A stretch of DNA of 64,000 bases from Paraperibacillus esterisolvens (lineage in GTDB: Bacteria; Bacillota; Bacilli; Bacillales; DSM-1321), in assembly GCF_046237625.1 (NCBI RefSeq), contig NZ_CP143545.1, positions 1,488,001-1,552,000 on the forward strand. The letters are read 5' to 3'. A program made the position numbers and the translations under genes. Shown piece by piece: positions 36,369-45,873 of this stretch; the stretch's first letter is position 1; every line of letters starts with the position of its first letter. The notes beneath the pieces are model-generated. The model was not told the origin of the DNA. It saw only the letters and a list, made by a program, of their open reading frames with translations, and did no database searches.

Positions 36369-37256
36369 GTGACAGAGTTAGGTATCAGACTGAAAGAAGC
36401 CAGGGAAGAAAAAGGCATAAGCCTTGATGATTTACAAAAGGTAACAAAGATTCAAAAAAGGTACTTGATCGGCATTGAGGAAGGTAATTATGACACTATG
36501 CCCGGGAAGTTCTATGTGCGTGCGTTCATTAAGCAGTACGCGGAGGCTGTCGGCCTTGAGCCGGAGATGATATTTGAGGAATATAAGAATGAGATCCCGG
36601 TATCTTATAACGAGGAGCTGCCACAGCAGCTTTCCAGAGTCCAGACGCGCAAATCAATCGGCCCATCCAACTCGAAGACGCTTGAAGCTCTGCCCAAGAT
36701 ATTGGTCGCATTGTTTGTAATAGGTGCAGCCGTACTTGTCTGGGTGCTTGTTTCCAAATCGACTTCACCAGCTGGCGGTGACAAGGCAGAACAGCCGAAT
36801 CAGTCCGTGACAATGGGTGAATCAAAGGATTCCCCGCTTAAGGAAAAAGTAAAAGAAAAGCCTGCAAAAGAAACTGCCGATAAAACTTCCGGCCAGGAGC
36901 AAAAAAAGCAAGAGCCTGCGGAGGAAGTTAAGCCAGAAATCAAGGTTATCAGCAAACAGGGGCGTAACTCCGCCTATTCCTTTAGCAATTCGAAAGAATT
37001 TAAGCTCAAGCTTGTTTCTACAGGTGAAACATGGGTGAACATCAAGGATTATGGAGAAAAGTCATTGTTCCAGGGTGTCCTCACAAAAGGCCAGAGCAAG
37101 GAATACGACATGACCAAGAATCAAGGGGCAAGCCTTGTAATCGGAAAAACAACAGAAACTGAGGTTTATATCAACGGTGAGAAGCTCAAGTATGCCATTC
37201 CGCCGCAGAACTCAGTATCACAGAACATAAAAGTTCAATTCAAGCCTGCAGAATAG
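36369..37256 (+). CDS. ymfM: RodZ-like helix-turn-helix membrane protein YmfM
   Basis: 295 residues from a GTG at 36369, after GGTGGTGG. The N-terminal HTH_25 domain (about 1-75) has RLKEAREEKGISLDDLQKVT. One membrane helix lies near 115-135 (ILVALFVIGAAVLVWVLV). A Lys/Glu-rich linker and a DUF4115 domain complete it. The architecture matches RodZ, which links MreB to cell shape. It lies directly before pgsA. Confidence 0.92.
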   Translation: MTELGIRLKEAREEKGISLDDLQKVTKIQKRYLIGIEEGNYDTMPGKFYVRAFIKQYAEAVGLEPEMIFEEYKNEIPVSYNEELPQQLSRVQTRKSIGPSNSKTLEALPKILVALFVIGAAVLVWVLVSKSTSPAGGDKAEQPNQSVTMGESKDSPLKEKVKEKPAKETADKTSGQEQKKQEPAEEVKPEIKVISKQGRNSAYSFSNSKEFKLKLVSTGETWVNIKDYGEKSLFQGVLTKGQSKEYDMTKNQGASLVIGKTTETEVYINGEKLKYAIPPQNSVSQNIKVQFKPAE

Positions 37257-37338
37257 TCATCTTTTGATGGCTATTTTTCGCTTATCTCGACAAAAGTATA
37301 TATAATAGAAAAGAATGTTGATTTTTGGAGGTTTTTCT

Positions 37339-37926
37339 GTGAATTTACCTAATAAGATAACTGTATCACGTATTTTTATGATTCCGGTCTTCATGCTGGT
37401 GATGATCCTGCCTGACTGGGGCAATCTCAAAATCGGCGGAGAGTCCATCCCTGTCCATCACCTGGTCGGGGCCCTTATATTCATTATCGCATCGGCCACA
37501 GACTGGGTTGACGGTTATTATGCCAGGAAGCTTAACCAGGTTACCAATCTAGGGAAATTCCTGGATCCGCTTGCCGATAAGCTGCTTGTATCAGCAGCAC
37601 TTATCCTCCTGGTGGAATTGAATGATCCGTCAGCGCATGCACCTGCATGGATCGTCATTATTATTATCAGCCGTGAGTTTGCGGTCACAGGCCTGAGGCT
37701 GATTCTTGCCGGGACAGGCGAGGTGGTGGCAGCCAATATGCTGGGCAAGATTAAGACATGGGCCCAGATCGTCGCCATTTCTGCCCTGCTTCTCCATAAC
37801 CTGCCGTTTGAATATATTCATATTCCCTTCGCTGAAATCGCACTGTGGGTAGCCATGATTTTCACAGTCTGGTCTGGATGGGATTACTTTGACAAAAATA
37901 AGGGAATATTTAAAAACTCAAAGTAA
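37339..37926 (+). CDS. pgsA: CDP-diacylglycerol-glycerol-3-phosphate 3-phosphatidyltransferase
   Basis: 195 residues from a GTG at 37339, 7 bases after GGAGG; the ATG at 37315 lacks a site. The CDP-alcohol phosphotransferase motif is complete: DWVDGYYAR, then GKFLDPLADK. Four to six membrane helices. It makes phosphatidylglycerol phosphate, an essential lipid step. Confidence 0.95.
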   Translation: MNLPNKITVSRIFMIPVFMLVMILPDWGNLKIGGESIPVHHLVGALIFIIASATDWVDGYYARKLNQVTNLGKFLDPLADKLLVSAALILLVELNDPSAHAPAWIVIIIISREFAVTGLRLILAGTGEVVAANMLGKIKTWAQIVAISALLLHNLPFEYIHIPFAEIALWVAMIFTVWSGWDYFDKNKGIFKNSK

Positions 37927-37944
37927 ACAGAAGGAGCATAAAAT

Positions 37945-39186
37945 ATGAATGCAGAAATAATTGCCGTCGGTTCAGAGCTTTTACTGGGCCAGATCGCAAA
38001 CACCAATGCAAAGTTCCTTTCCCAGCAGCTCGCTGAACTTGGGATCAATGTCTATTTCCATACAGTGGTCGGGGATAATGCCGGCCGCCTCAAGCAGGCT
38101 CTTGAAATTGCACATGAAAGATCAAATCTTATCATCCTCACCGGCGGATTGGGTCCTACAAAGGATGACATGACGAAGGAAACAGCCGCAGAGCATCTCG
38201 GGCTAAAGCTAGTAACTGATGAAGAAGCCATGACATCCATAATAGAATACTTCAAGAAAGCCGGGCGTGATATGACGCCGAACAATAAGAAGCAGGCCCT
38301 GGTCCTTGAAGGGGCAGCCGTTCTTCCGAATAACCATGGCATGGCGCCTGGCATGATGGCAGAAAAAGACGGGAAAACATACATGCTTCTGCCTGGGCCT
38401 CCCAAAGAAATGGAGCCTATGTTCATCGAGTCAGGTTTCAAGCTGCTGTTTGATAAACTGGACGTCCAGGAGAGAATCGAATCAAAGGTACTCCGCTTCT
38501 TCGGTATAGGGGAATCCCTATTAGAGACCAAAATAGAGGACCTTCTTGAAAAGCAGACCAATCCTACACTTGCCCCGCTGGCAGCTGACGGGGAAGTGAC
38601 CCTGAGGATAACGGCCAAGCATGCCTCAAAGGAAAAGGTACAGAAACTGATAGCTGAGATGGAGGAAGAAATCCTCGCACGCGTGGGAGAATTCCATTAT
38701 GGCGACGGAGACACTTCCCTGATGAAGGAAGTGGTCAAGGAGCTCAGCAGCAAGCGGTATACCATCTCCTCGGCTGAAAGCCTCACCGGAGGAATGTTCA
38801 CAGAGCAGCTGACTGCCATTTCAGGTGCCGGTCTCATCCTGAAGGGCGGAGTTGTCAGCTATGCAACAGAAGCCAAACAGAAGATCCTGAATATTAAAGA
38901 TGAGACTGTTGAAAAGTATGGAGTGGTCAGCGCCGAATGTGCCATTGAAATGGCTGAGAATGTGCGGTCACTTCTTGATTCCGATGTCGGCATCAGCTTT
39001 ACAGGGGTAGCCGGACCGATGGAGATGGAAGGCCATCCAGTAGGAACCGTGTTCATCGGAATCGCGGTCAAAGGGCAAAAAACAGCAGTCGAAAAGCTCA
39101 GCCTCACCGGCAGCCGGGCACAAAACCGGATCCGCTCCGTCAAATACGGCTGCCATTACCTGCTTAAAGAACTGGGAATGAAATAA
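37945..39186 (+). CDS. cinA: CinA family competence/damage-inducible protein
   Basis: 413 residues. The N-terminal MoCF domain (about 1-170) has GSELLLGQIANTNA and LTGGLGPTKDD. The C-terminal nicotinamide-nucleotide amidohydrolase domain (about 250-410) has SAESLTGG and SYATEAK. Bacillus cinA is co-transcribed with recA during competence. RBS AAGGAG. Confidence 0.95.
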   Translation: MNAEIIAVGSELLLGQIANTNAKFLSQQLAELGINVYFHTVVGDNAGRLKQALEIAHERSNLIILTGGLGPTKDDMTKETAAEHLGLKLVTDEEAMTSIIEYFKKAGRDMTPNNKKQALVLEGAAVLPNNHGMAPGMMAEKDGKTYMLLPGPPKEMEPMFIESGFKLLFDKLDVQERIESKVLRFFGIGESLLETKIEDLLEKQTNPTLAPLAADGEVTLRITAKHASKEKVQKLIAEMEEEILARVGEFHYGDGDTSLMKEVVKELSSKRYTISSAESLTGGMFTEQLTAISGAGLILKGGVVSYATEAKQKILNIKDETVEKYGVVSAECAIEMAENVRSLLDSDVGISFTGVAGPMEMEGHPVGTVFIGIAVKGQKTAVEKLSLTGSRAQNRIRSVKYGCHYLLKELGMK

Positions 39187-39204
39187 GTGATGTAGGCTTC
39201 ACCT

Positions 39205-39236
39205 GTGTCTGCCATTGGGGCAGGCACTTTTTTTTA
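39205..39236 (+). terminator. Terminator after cinA
   Basis: GTGTCTGCC (39205-39213) pairs with GGCAGGCAC (39219-39227, one G-T pair), then a run of T residues. Confidence 0.85.
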
Positions 39237-39349
39237 TCAGCTTCTTATTCCTTGCAGAATTCCATTTTCAAAGAAAACCATGGGCTGAAATTTCATTTTT
39301 TTCTAAGCAGAAAGACGCGGAATGAGCAATAAATCCGGTTTAAAAAAAG

Positions 39350-39363
39350 CGAATAAATGTTCG
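39350..39363. promoter_or_regulatory. LexA (SOS) operator upstream of recA
   Basis: CGAATAAATGTTCG matches the Bacillus LexA box CGAAC-N4-GTTCG with one mismatch. It ends 9 bases before the recA -35 box. Confidence 0.8.
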
Positions 39364-39372
39364 ATTTTTTGC

Positions 39373-39401
39373 TTGTCAAAAGCACTGAAAAGGTATATAG
39401 T
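39373..39401 (+). promoter_or_regulatory. sigma-A promoter of recA
   Basis: TTGTCA (39373-39378), 17 bases, TATAGT (39396-39401). Confidence 0.8.
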
Positions 39402-39502
39402 TAAGTTAAGGTTTTGAGATGAGAAATGCTTTTTAAAACACTGATAATACCAACTGTCAGCTATTTTAAAGCTGATGTGTATATATAAAGGAGGAACTTT
39501 TT

Positions 39503-40546
39503 GTGAGCGATCGTCAAGCAGCGTTGGAAATGGCGTTAAAGCAAATAGAAAAGCAATTTGGCAAAGGTTCAATCATGAAGCTTGGAGAACAGACAGACCG
39601 TGTTATCTCCACTATCTCAAGCGGCTCCCTTGCCCTTGATGTGGCACTCGGGGTAGGCGGCTATCCAAGAGGAAGGGTCATTGAAATCTACGGACCTGAG
39701 AGCTCAGGTAAAACCACTGTTGCCCTGCATGCCATTGCAGAAGTTCAGGCAGGAGGCGGACAAGCTGCATTCATTGATGCTGAGCATGCCCTTGATCCTG
39801 TCTATGCTCAAAAGCTTGGGGTAAATATTGATGAATTATTGCTTTCGCAGCCGGATACAGGGGAACAGGCATTGGAAATTGCTGAAGCATTAGTACGAAG
39901 CGGTGCGGTAGACATCATCGTCATCGACTCGGTAGCAGCCCTTGTACCAAAAGCCGAGATTGAAGGCGAGATGGGTGACTCCCACGTCGGCCTGCAGGCC
40001 CGTTTGATGTCCCAGGCGCTCCGTAAGCTTTCTGGCGCCATCAACAAGTCAAAGACAATTGCAATCTTCATAAACCAGATTCGTGAGAAAGTCGGCGTCA
40101 TGTTCGGAAACCCTGAAATTACTCCCGGCGGCCGTGCGCTGAAATTCTATTCTTCTGTCCGTCTGGAAGTCCGCCGTGCAGAAGCATTGAAGCAGGGGAA
40201 TGACATAATGGGTAACAGAACCAAGATTAAAGTTGTCAAGAACAAGGTAGCTCCTCCATTCCGTCTTGCGGAAGTGGACATTATGTACGGTGAAGGGATT
40301 TCCCGTGAAGGCGAAATCATCGATATGGGTGCAGACCTTGATATTGTACAAAAAAGCGGTTCCTGGTATTCCTACAATGAAGAGAGGCTTGGTCAGGGTC
40401 GTGAGAATTCCAAGCTCTTCCTGAAAGAGAATACTGAAATCCGTGATGAAGTAAAACAAAAAATCCGTGACCATTATGGCTTAGACGGTGATCATGCAGC
40501 TCCTGAAGAAGAGGATGACCAGGAAGAACTCAACCTGATAGATTGA
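39503..40546 (+). CDS. recA: Recombinase RecA
   Basis: 347 residues. Walker A GPESSGKTT is at 64-72; IIVIDSVAALVPKAEIEGEMGD holds Walker B and loop L1, and GGRALKFYSSVR follows. It forms filaments on single-stranded DNA for recombination and triggers LexA cleavage. RBS AAGGAGG. It is regulated through the LexA box upstream and probably also by read-through from cinA in competence. Confidence 0.98.
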   Translation: MSDRQAALEMALKQIEKQFGKGSIMKLGEQTDRVISTISSGSLALDVALGVGGYPRGRVIEIYGPESSGKTTVALHAIAEVQAGGGQAAFIDAEHALDPVYAQKLGVNIDELLLSQPDTGEQALEIAEALVRSGAVDIIVIDSVAALVPKAEIEGEMGDSHVGLQARLMSQALRKLSGAINKSKTIAIFINQIREKVGVMFGNPEITPGGRALKFYSSVRLEVRRAEALKQGNDIMGNRTKIKVVKNKVAPPFRLAEVDIMYGEGISREGEIIDMGADLDIVQKSGSWYSYNEERLGQGRENSKLFLKENTEIRDEVKQKIRDHYGLDGDHAAPEEEDDQEELNLID

Positions 40547-40554
40547 TTCCCGGA

Positions 40555-40588
40555 GGACTTGGAAGCGTCGCTTCCGGGTCCTTTTTTA
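40555..40588 (+). terminator. Terminator after recA
   Basis: GGACTTGGAAGCG (from 40555) pairs with CGCTTCCGGGTCC, then TTTTTT. Confidence 0.88.
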
Positions 40589-40683
40589 TATGAGTGAAAA
40601 TGGGGCGAAGCAGCAAGTTTGGCCGTCAAGAAAAAATAATTGGTGAAAGCGGCCCGGATAGCTGTTAGATAAGGGACTTACCC

Positions 40684-40712
40684 TTGACAATAAAAATCCC
40701 CGGGCTTACAAT
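40684..40712 (+). promoter_or_regulatory. sigma-A promoter of rny
   Basis: TTGACA (40684-40689), 17 bases, TACAAT (40707-40712). The leader to rny is about 130 nt. Confidence 0.85.
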
Positions 40713-40851
40713 TAATATGTATATTTTACATTTTTTCAAAAAATGAAATGAATGAAAAAGCCTTTGTGCTGTATATTGAAGTGATGTAACAATGTACATG
40801 CCGACATTCAAAATTAACCAAAAAAAGTTCATAGCAAGAGGAGGTGTTACG

Positions 40852-42411
40852 ATGGAACCCATTACAATCATCTCCATTTTGCTTGGCCTATTCGTCGGTG
40901 CAGTTGTTGGTTATTTTGTCCGCAAATCCGTTACGGAGAACAAAATAGCCGGGGCAAAAGTTTCTGCAGAACAGATTATCGAAGATGCAAGACGTGAAGC
41001 TGATTCTAAAAAGAAAGAAGCCCTGTTGGAAGCTAAGGATGAGATTCATAAACTTCGTTCAGATGCGGAAAAAGATGTCCGTGAACGGAGAACTGAATTA
41101 CAAAAACAAGAAAACCGTTTATTACAGAGAGAAGAGAATCTTGACCGCAAGGATGAGACGCTTAACAAGCGCGATCTTCTTCTAGAAAAGAAAGACGATT
41201 CTCTAAACCAAAGACAACAGCATATTGAAGAGATGGAAAGCAAAGTGGACGAGATGGTTCGTACTCAGCAAACCGAATTGGAACGTATCTCCGGACTTAC
41301 CCGCGAGGAAGCGAGAGGCATTATTCTTGATAAGGTAGAAAAAGAATTGGCCCACGATACAGCACTTATCATAAAAGAAAGTGAAAACCGCGCGAAGGAA
41401 GAAGCCGATAAGAAAGCAAGGGAAGTACTTTCTCTTGCAATCCAAAGATGCGCAGCAGACCACGTGGCGGAAACAACCGTCTCCGTCGTCAATCTCCCTA
41501 ATGATGAAATGAAGGGACGCATCATTGGCCGTGAAGGACGTAACATTCGTACCCTTGAGACGCTGACAGGAATCGATTTGATTATCGATGATACTCCTGA
41601 AGCCGTCATCCTTTCAGGGTTTGATCCAATCAGGCGTGAAACAGCGAGAATTGCTTTAGACAATCTTGTCCAGGACGGAAGGATCCATCCTGCGCGTATT
41701 GAAGAGATGGTGGATAAAGCCAGGCGTGAAGTGGATGAACATATCCGTGAAATCGGTGAACAGACTACCTTTGAAGTGGGAGTTCACGGGCTTCATCCAG
41801 ATCTTATCAAAATTATGGGCCGCTTGAAATTCCGTACAAGTTACGGGCAGAATGTACTTAAGCATTCCATGGAAGTCGCCTTCCTGTCAGGGCTTCTTGC
41901 AGCTGAGCTTGGGGAGGATGAATCCCTTGCACGCCGTGCAGGACTGCTGCATGATATCGGGAAAGCCATCGACCATGAAGTGGAAGGAAGCCACGTGGAA
42001 ATTGGCGTGGAACTTGCCACTAAATATAAGGAGCATCCTGTTGTTATTAACAGTATTGCTTCCCACCATGGCGATGCTGAGCCAACTTCCATCATAGCTG
42101 TCCTGGTTGCTGCAGCAGATGCATTATCCGCTGCAAGGCCGGGCGCAAGAAGTGAAACACTGGAAAATTATATCCGCAGGCTTGAAAAGCTGGAAGAGAT
42201 CTCAGAATCCTACGAGGGTGTAGAGAAATCGTTCGCGATACAGGCTGGCCGCGAAGTGCGCATCATGGTTCGTCCAGAAGCAATTGATGATCTTGAAGCA
42301 CATCGCCTGGCAAGGGATATCCGGAAACGTATTGAAGAAGAGCTCGATTATCCCGGCCATATCAAAGTGACTGTGATCAGGGAAACCAGAGCCGTTGAGT
42401 ATGCAAAATAA
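40852..42411 (+). CDS. rny: Ribonuclease Y
   Basis: 519 residues from the ATG at 40852, preceded by GAGGAGGTG; an in-frame ATG at 40792 lacks a site. An N-terminal membrane helix (about 4-25) is followed by a long charged coiled coil (about 30-190), a KH domain with GREGRNIRTLE, and an HD domain with HDIGKAIDHE from residue 367. It is the membrane-anchored endonuclease that starts bulk mRNA decay; with RicA, YlbF and YaaT it affects sporulation. Confidence 0.97.
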   Translation: MEPITIISILLGLFVGAVVGYFVRKSVTENKIAGAKVSAEQIIEDARREADSKKKEALLEAKDEIHKLRSDAEKDVRERRTELQKQENRLLQREENLDRKDETLNKRDLLLEKKDDSLNQRQQHIEEMESKVDEMVRTQQTELERISGLTREEARGIILDKVEKELAHDTALIIKESENRAKEEADKKAREVLSLAIQRCAADHVAETTVSVVNLPNDEMKGRIIGREGRNIRTLETLTGIDLIIDDTPEAVILSGFDPIRRETARIALDNLVQDGRIHPARIEEMVDKARREVDEHIREIGEQTTFEVGVHGLHPDLIKIMGRLKFRTSYGQNVLKHSMEVAFLSGLLAAELGEDESLARRAGLLHDIGKAIDHEVEGSHVEIGVELATKYKEHPVVINSIASHHGDAEPTSIIAVLVAAADALSAARPGARSETLENYIRRLEKLEEISESYEGVEKSFAIQAGREVRIMVRPEAIDDLEAHRLARDIRKRIEEELDYPGHIKVTVIRETRAVEYAK

Positions 42412-42440
42412 AGAGTGGCATTCGCCGCTCTTTTATTTTT
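42411..42440 (+). terminator. Terminator after rny
   Basis: AAGAGTGGC (42411-42419) pairs with GCCGCTCTT (42424-42432), then TTATTTTT. The stem begins at the stop codon. Confidence 0.85.
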
Positions 42441-42574
42441 GCTTGATGTATTAATTGTTTCTCTTTTGTTTCTCTTTTCGGACTGTCTGCAAAATTAACA
42501 TCCTTGAATATAAAAATTAGATCTACCAAGACTAGTAAATACTAATAACCGGGTCCATTCAGAAAGGAATTAAT

Positions 42575-43372
42575 ATGAGAATACTCTTTGTGGGTGATGT
42601 AGTAGGTTCACCGGGAAGAAATATGGTGGATGAGTATGTGCCCCGACTTAAGGAAAAGTATAAACCGCAGGCCACCATCATCAATGGGGAAAATGCAGCT
42701 GGAGGAAGAGGGATAACAGAGAAAATATACCGTCAATTCCTCGAATCCGGTGCTCAGGCTGTAACACTTGGAAATCATGCCTGGGATAACAGGGATATCA
42801 TGGAATTTGTTGATGATGCGAAATACCTTGTCCGTCCTGGCAATTTCCCGCCGGGAACTCCAGGGGAAGGCTTGAAGTTCGTCCGGATTAACCAGCTGGA
42901 AATTGCTGTTATCAGCCTGCAGGGCCGCACCTTCATGCCGGCACTCGATTGTCCTTTTCAGACAGCCGATGACCTGGTTGAGCTTGCGCGGGAACGGACT
43001 CCGATTATCTTTGTCGATTTCCATGCAGAGGCTTCCAGTGAAAAACAGGCGATGGGCTGGTATCTGGATGGGCGTGTTTCGGCTGTGGTGGGGACTCATA
43101 CACATGTCCAGACATCTGATGAACGGATCCTTCCCGGAGGGACGGGATACCTGACTGATGCAGGCATGACAGGTCCATATGATGGCATCCTTGGAATGGA
43201 ACGGGAAGCAGTCATCCGGAGATTTTTAACGAGCCTGCCCGTTCGGTTTGAAGTGCCAACAGAGGGCCGGACCATCCTAAGCGGGGTGGTCATTGATATC
43301 GACAACACAACAGGCCGGACAAAAAAGATGCAAAGAATTTTAATAAATGAAGATCACCTGTTCTTTTCGTGA
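42575..43372 (+). CDS. ymdB: YmdB family metallophosphodiesterase
   Basis: 265 residues of the calcineurin-like fold. Metal ligands are visible: Asp in FVGDVVG, Glu and Asn in INGENAAG, Asn-His in LGNHAWD, and His residues in VDFHAE and VGTHTHVQT. In B. subtilis YmdB hydrolyses 2',3'-cyclic nucleotides and affects biofilm and nanotube formation. It follows rny, the conserved order. RBS AGGAAT is modest. Confidence 0.94.
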   Translation: MRILFVGDVVGSPGRNMVDEYVPRLKEKYKPQATIINGENAAGGRGITEKIYRQFLESGAQAVTLGNHAWDNRDIMEFVDDAKYLVRPGNFPPGTPGEGLKFVRINQLEIAVISLQGRTFMPALDCPFQTADDLVELARERTPIIFVDFHAEASSEKQAMGWYLDGRVSAVVGTHTHVQTSDERILPGGTGYLTDAGMTGPYDGILGMEREAVIRRFLTSLPVRFEVPTEGRTILSGVVIDIDNTTGRTKKMQRILINEDHLFFS

Positions 43373-43379
43373 TTATGAG

Positions 43380-43411
43380 TGCCATGGGCTTTTGCTCCAT
43401 GGCATTTTTTC
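43380..43411 (+). terminator. Terminator after ymdB
   Basis: TGCCATGG (43380-43387) pairs with CCATGGCA (43397-43404), then TTTTTT. Confidence 0.9.
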
Positions 43412-43488
43412 ATCTTTGAACATAAGCCTCCATATTATCCATTGGACGAGGAATAGAGCGCTTTACCCATGAATATAGTTTAAGGAGC

Positions 43489-43511
43489 AGGATTAGCTTT
43501 CGTTCCGGAAT
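43489..43511 (+). promoter_or_regulatory. Candidate sigma-H promoter of spoVS
   Basis: AGGATTA (43489-43495), 12 bases, GAAT (43508-43511). This fits the sigma-H consensus, and spoVS is known to be sigma-H-dependent in B. subtilis. Confidence 0.65.
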
Positions 43512-43589
43512 GAAGTCTGGACGATGAATAAACACCTACCTGGACAAAAGAAGAGTGGGTATGGGGATAATACAAGGAGGAGCTAGGGA

Positions 43590-43850
43590 ATGGAAATATT
43601 AAAGGTTTCAGCAAAATCTAATCCCAATTCTGTAGCAGGCGCACTTGCGGGTGTCTTGAGAGAAAGAGGGGCCGCAGAAATTCAGGCAATTGGAGCAGGT
43701 GCGCTGAATCAAGCGGTTAAGGCAGTAGCCATAGCACGAGGATTTGTAGCACCTAGTGGAGTAGACTTGATTTGTATTCCTGCCTTTACAGATATTTTGA
43801 TCGACGGGGAAGAGCGTACTGCCATAAAGCTGATTGTGGAACCCCGTTAG
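43590..43850 (+). CDS. spoVS: Stage V sporulation protein S
   Basis: 86 residues, almost identical to the invariant SpoVS/Alba-like family, with VSAKSNPNSVAGALAGVLRE and the ending AIKLIVEPR. Loss blocks late sporulation in B. subtilis; the protein is thought to bind nucleic acid. RBS AAGGAGGAG. It has its own promoter and a perfect hairpin downstream. Confidence 0.97.
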   Translation: MEILKVSAKSNPNSVAGALAGVLRERGAAEIQAIGAGALNQAVKAVAIARGFVAPSGVDLICIPAFTDILIDGEERTAIKLIVEPR

Positions 43851-43890
43851 CAAATGCCTGCTTGCCGATCGTGCAAGCAGGCATTTGTGA
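43851..43890 (+). terminator. Terminator-like hairpin after spoVS
   Basis: CAAATGCCTGCTTGC (43851-43865) and GCAAGCAGGCATTTG (43873-43887) form a perfect 15-bp stem. The T run is only inside the stem end. Confidence 0.7.
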
Positions 43891-43964
43891 TTGAGGTGTA
43901 GAATATATCAACAAACGATTTTTACAGATTATTTAGAAATATTAAATTATTTTAATGCCCTATA

Positions 43965-43993
43965 TTGCTTTTTGCAAATCAAGGGGCTAGAAT
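43965..43993 (+). promoter_or_regulatory. Candidate sigma-A promoter of the korAB operon
   Basis: TTGCTT (43965-43970), 17 bases, TAGAAT (43988-43993). Confidence 0.6.
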
Positions 43994-44121
43994 TGAATCG
44001 TTTAGTAACAGTGAAAGCGCCCATACTATCTCATCATGTACTCTCATATGCTGGTGCAGCCGCCTGCCAAAGCGGTAAAAAAAGTCACACCAATATTGAC
44101 AGATTTGAAGGGGTGTAGAAC

Positions 44122-45873
44122 ATGATCGATCAACTTTCCTGGAAAGTAGGAGGGCAGCAGGGTGAAGGCATCGAGAGTACTGGCGAAATATTCAGCATAG
44201 CATTAAACCGGCTCGGCTATTACCTATATGGCTACCGGCATTTTTCTTCAAGAATCAAAGGAGGGCATACAAACAATAAAATCCGGGTGAGCACTTCAGA
44301 AACCAGATCCATTTCTGATGATCTCGATATTCTGGTCGCTTTTGATCAGGAAACGATAGATGTGAATTACAAGGAGTTAAATCAAGATGGAATAATCATA
44401 GCTGATGCGAGGTTCAAGCCTGTAAAACCTGAGGATACAGAAGCCGCTCTGTATGCCATTCCTTTTACCGATATGGCAGCCGCCCTTGGGACTTCCCTGA
44501 TGAAAAACATGGTTGCGGTCGGAGCTTCCTGTGCTATCCTTGGACTGGATGTCAATATCTTCAGAGAGGTTGTTGAGGAAATATTCGGCCGTAAGGGAGA
44601 ACAGATTGTACAAAAAAACCTGGAGGCCATTCACGAGGGCTTTGAATATATGATAGCCCAGCTTGGGGAAGCTCCCCGCACCCTCCTGCTGGCAAAAGGA
44701 GACGGGAAAAGGCGGCTGTTCATGATCGGAAACGATGCGATTGCCCTTGGAGCAATTGCTGGCGGCTGCCGGTTCATGGCTGCCTACCCCATAACCCCCG
44801 CCTCTGAAATCATGGAATACCTGATTAAAAAACTGCCTGCGCTAGGCGGGACAGTCATTCAGACAGAGGATGAAATTGCTGCATGTACCATGGCAATCGG
44901 GGCGAATTATGCCGGAGTGAGAGCGTTGACAGCTTCTGCGGGGCCGGGCCTTTCATTGAAAATGGAAGCAATCGGGCTTTCCGGAATCACAGAGACCCCT
45001 CTTGTGATAGTGGATACTCAGCGGGGAGGACCTTCGACAGGCCTGCCGACCAAGCAGGAGCAGTCTGACCTGATGGCGATGATATATGGAACCCACGGCG
45101 AGATCCCGAAGATAGTCATGGCTCCCAGTACAGTGGAGGAAGCTTTCTATGATACGGCCGAAGCTTTCAACCTTGCTGAAGAATATCAGTGTCCGGTCAT
45201 CATTCTCTCCGACCTTCAGCTCTCTCTTGGAAAACAAACCGTTCATCCGCTCGAGTATGACCAGGTGGAGATCCGCCGGGGAAAATTGCTGTCAGAGGCC
45301 GATATCGACCTGGACCGGACGGGAAACTTCAAGCGCTATGAATTGACCGCAGATGGAGTATCTCCGCGGGTGCTTCCAGGTACAAAAAATGGCATTTTCC
45401 ATGTGACGGGTGTCGAGCACGATGAAACAGGCAAACCCTCTGAAGCAGCAGCAAACCGAAAGCAGCAGATGGACAAACGGATGAGGAAAATCAGGAAGGT
45501 CCGCTTCCATAAGCCCCTGCATACAACGCTCCGCCATACAGATGCCGATTTATTAATAGTCGGTTTTAATTCTACCCGAGGTGTGATTGAAGAAGCGATG
45601 GATAGGCTTGAAACGGATGGAATAAAGGTCAATCATGCCCATGTGCGCCTGCTTCATCCATTTCCGGCAGAGGATATGCTGCCGCTTGTGCAAAATGCGA
45701 AAAAAGTTGTCGTACTCGAAAATAATGCAACCGGCCAGCTGGCCAACATCATGAAAATGAATGTAGGCAGCGCCGAAAAAATTAAAAGCATCCTGAAATA
45801 TGACGGAAATCCATTCCTGCCCCATATTGTTCATACCGAGTGTAAGGAGCTGTTTGAATATGGCAACATTTAA
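44122..45873 (+). CDS. korA: 2-oxoacid:ferredoxin oxidoreductase, fused gamma-alpha subunit
   Basis: 583 residues. The gamma domain (about 1-185) has GGQQGEGIESTGEI and RIKGGHTNNKIR. The alpha domain (from about 200) has AAYPITPASEIME and LTASAGPGLSLK. With the beta subunit it oxidatively decarboxylates a 2-oxoacid such as 2-oxoglutarate or pyruvate to the CoA ester and reduces ferredoxin. No delta (ferredoxin) subunit is nearby. It overlaps korB by 14 bases. The substrate cannot be fixed from sequence. Confidence 0.92.
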   Translation: MIDQLSWKVGGQQGEGIESTGEIFSIALNRLGYYLYGYRHFSSRIKGGHTNNKIRVSTSETRSISDDLDILVAFDQETIDVNYKELNQDGIIIADARFKPVKPEDTEAALYAIPFTDMAAALGTSLMKNMVAVGASCAILGLDVNIFREVVEEIFGRKGEQIVQKNLEAIHEGFEYMIAQLGEAPRTLLLAKGDGKRRLFMIGNDAIALGAIAGGCRFMAAYPITPASEIMEYLIKKLPALGGTVIQTEDEIAACTMAIGANYAGVRALTASAGPGLSLKMEAIGLSGITETPLVIVDTQRGGPSTGLPTKQEQSDLMAMIYGTHGEIPKIVMAPSTVEEAFYDTAEAFNLAEEYQCPVIILSDLQLSLGKQTVHPLEYDQVEIRRGKLLSEADIDLDRTGNFKRYELTADGVSPRVLPGTKNGIFHVTGVEHDETGKPSEAAANRKQQMDKRMRKIRKVRFHKPLHTTLRHTDADLLIVGFNSTRGVIEEAMDRLETDGIKVNHAHVRLLHPFPAEDMLPLVQNAKKVVVLENNATGQLANIMKMNVGSAEKIKSILKYDGNPFLPHIVHTECKELFEYGNI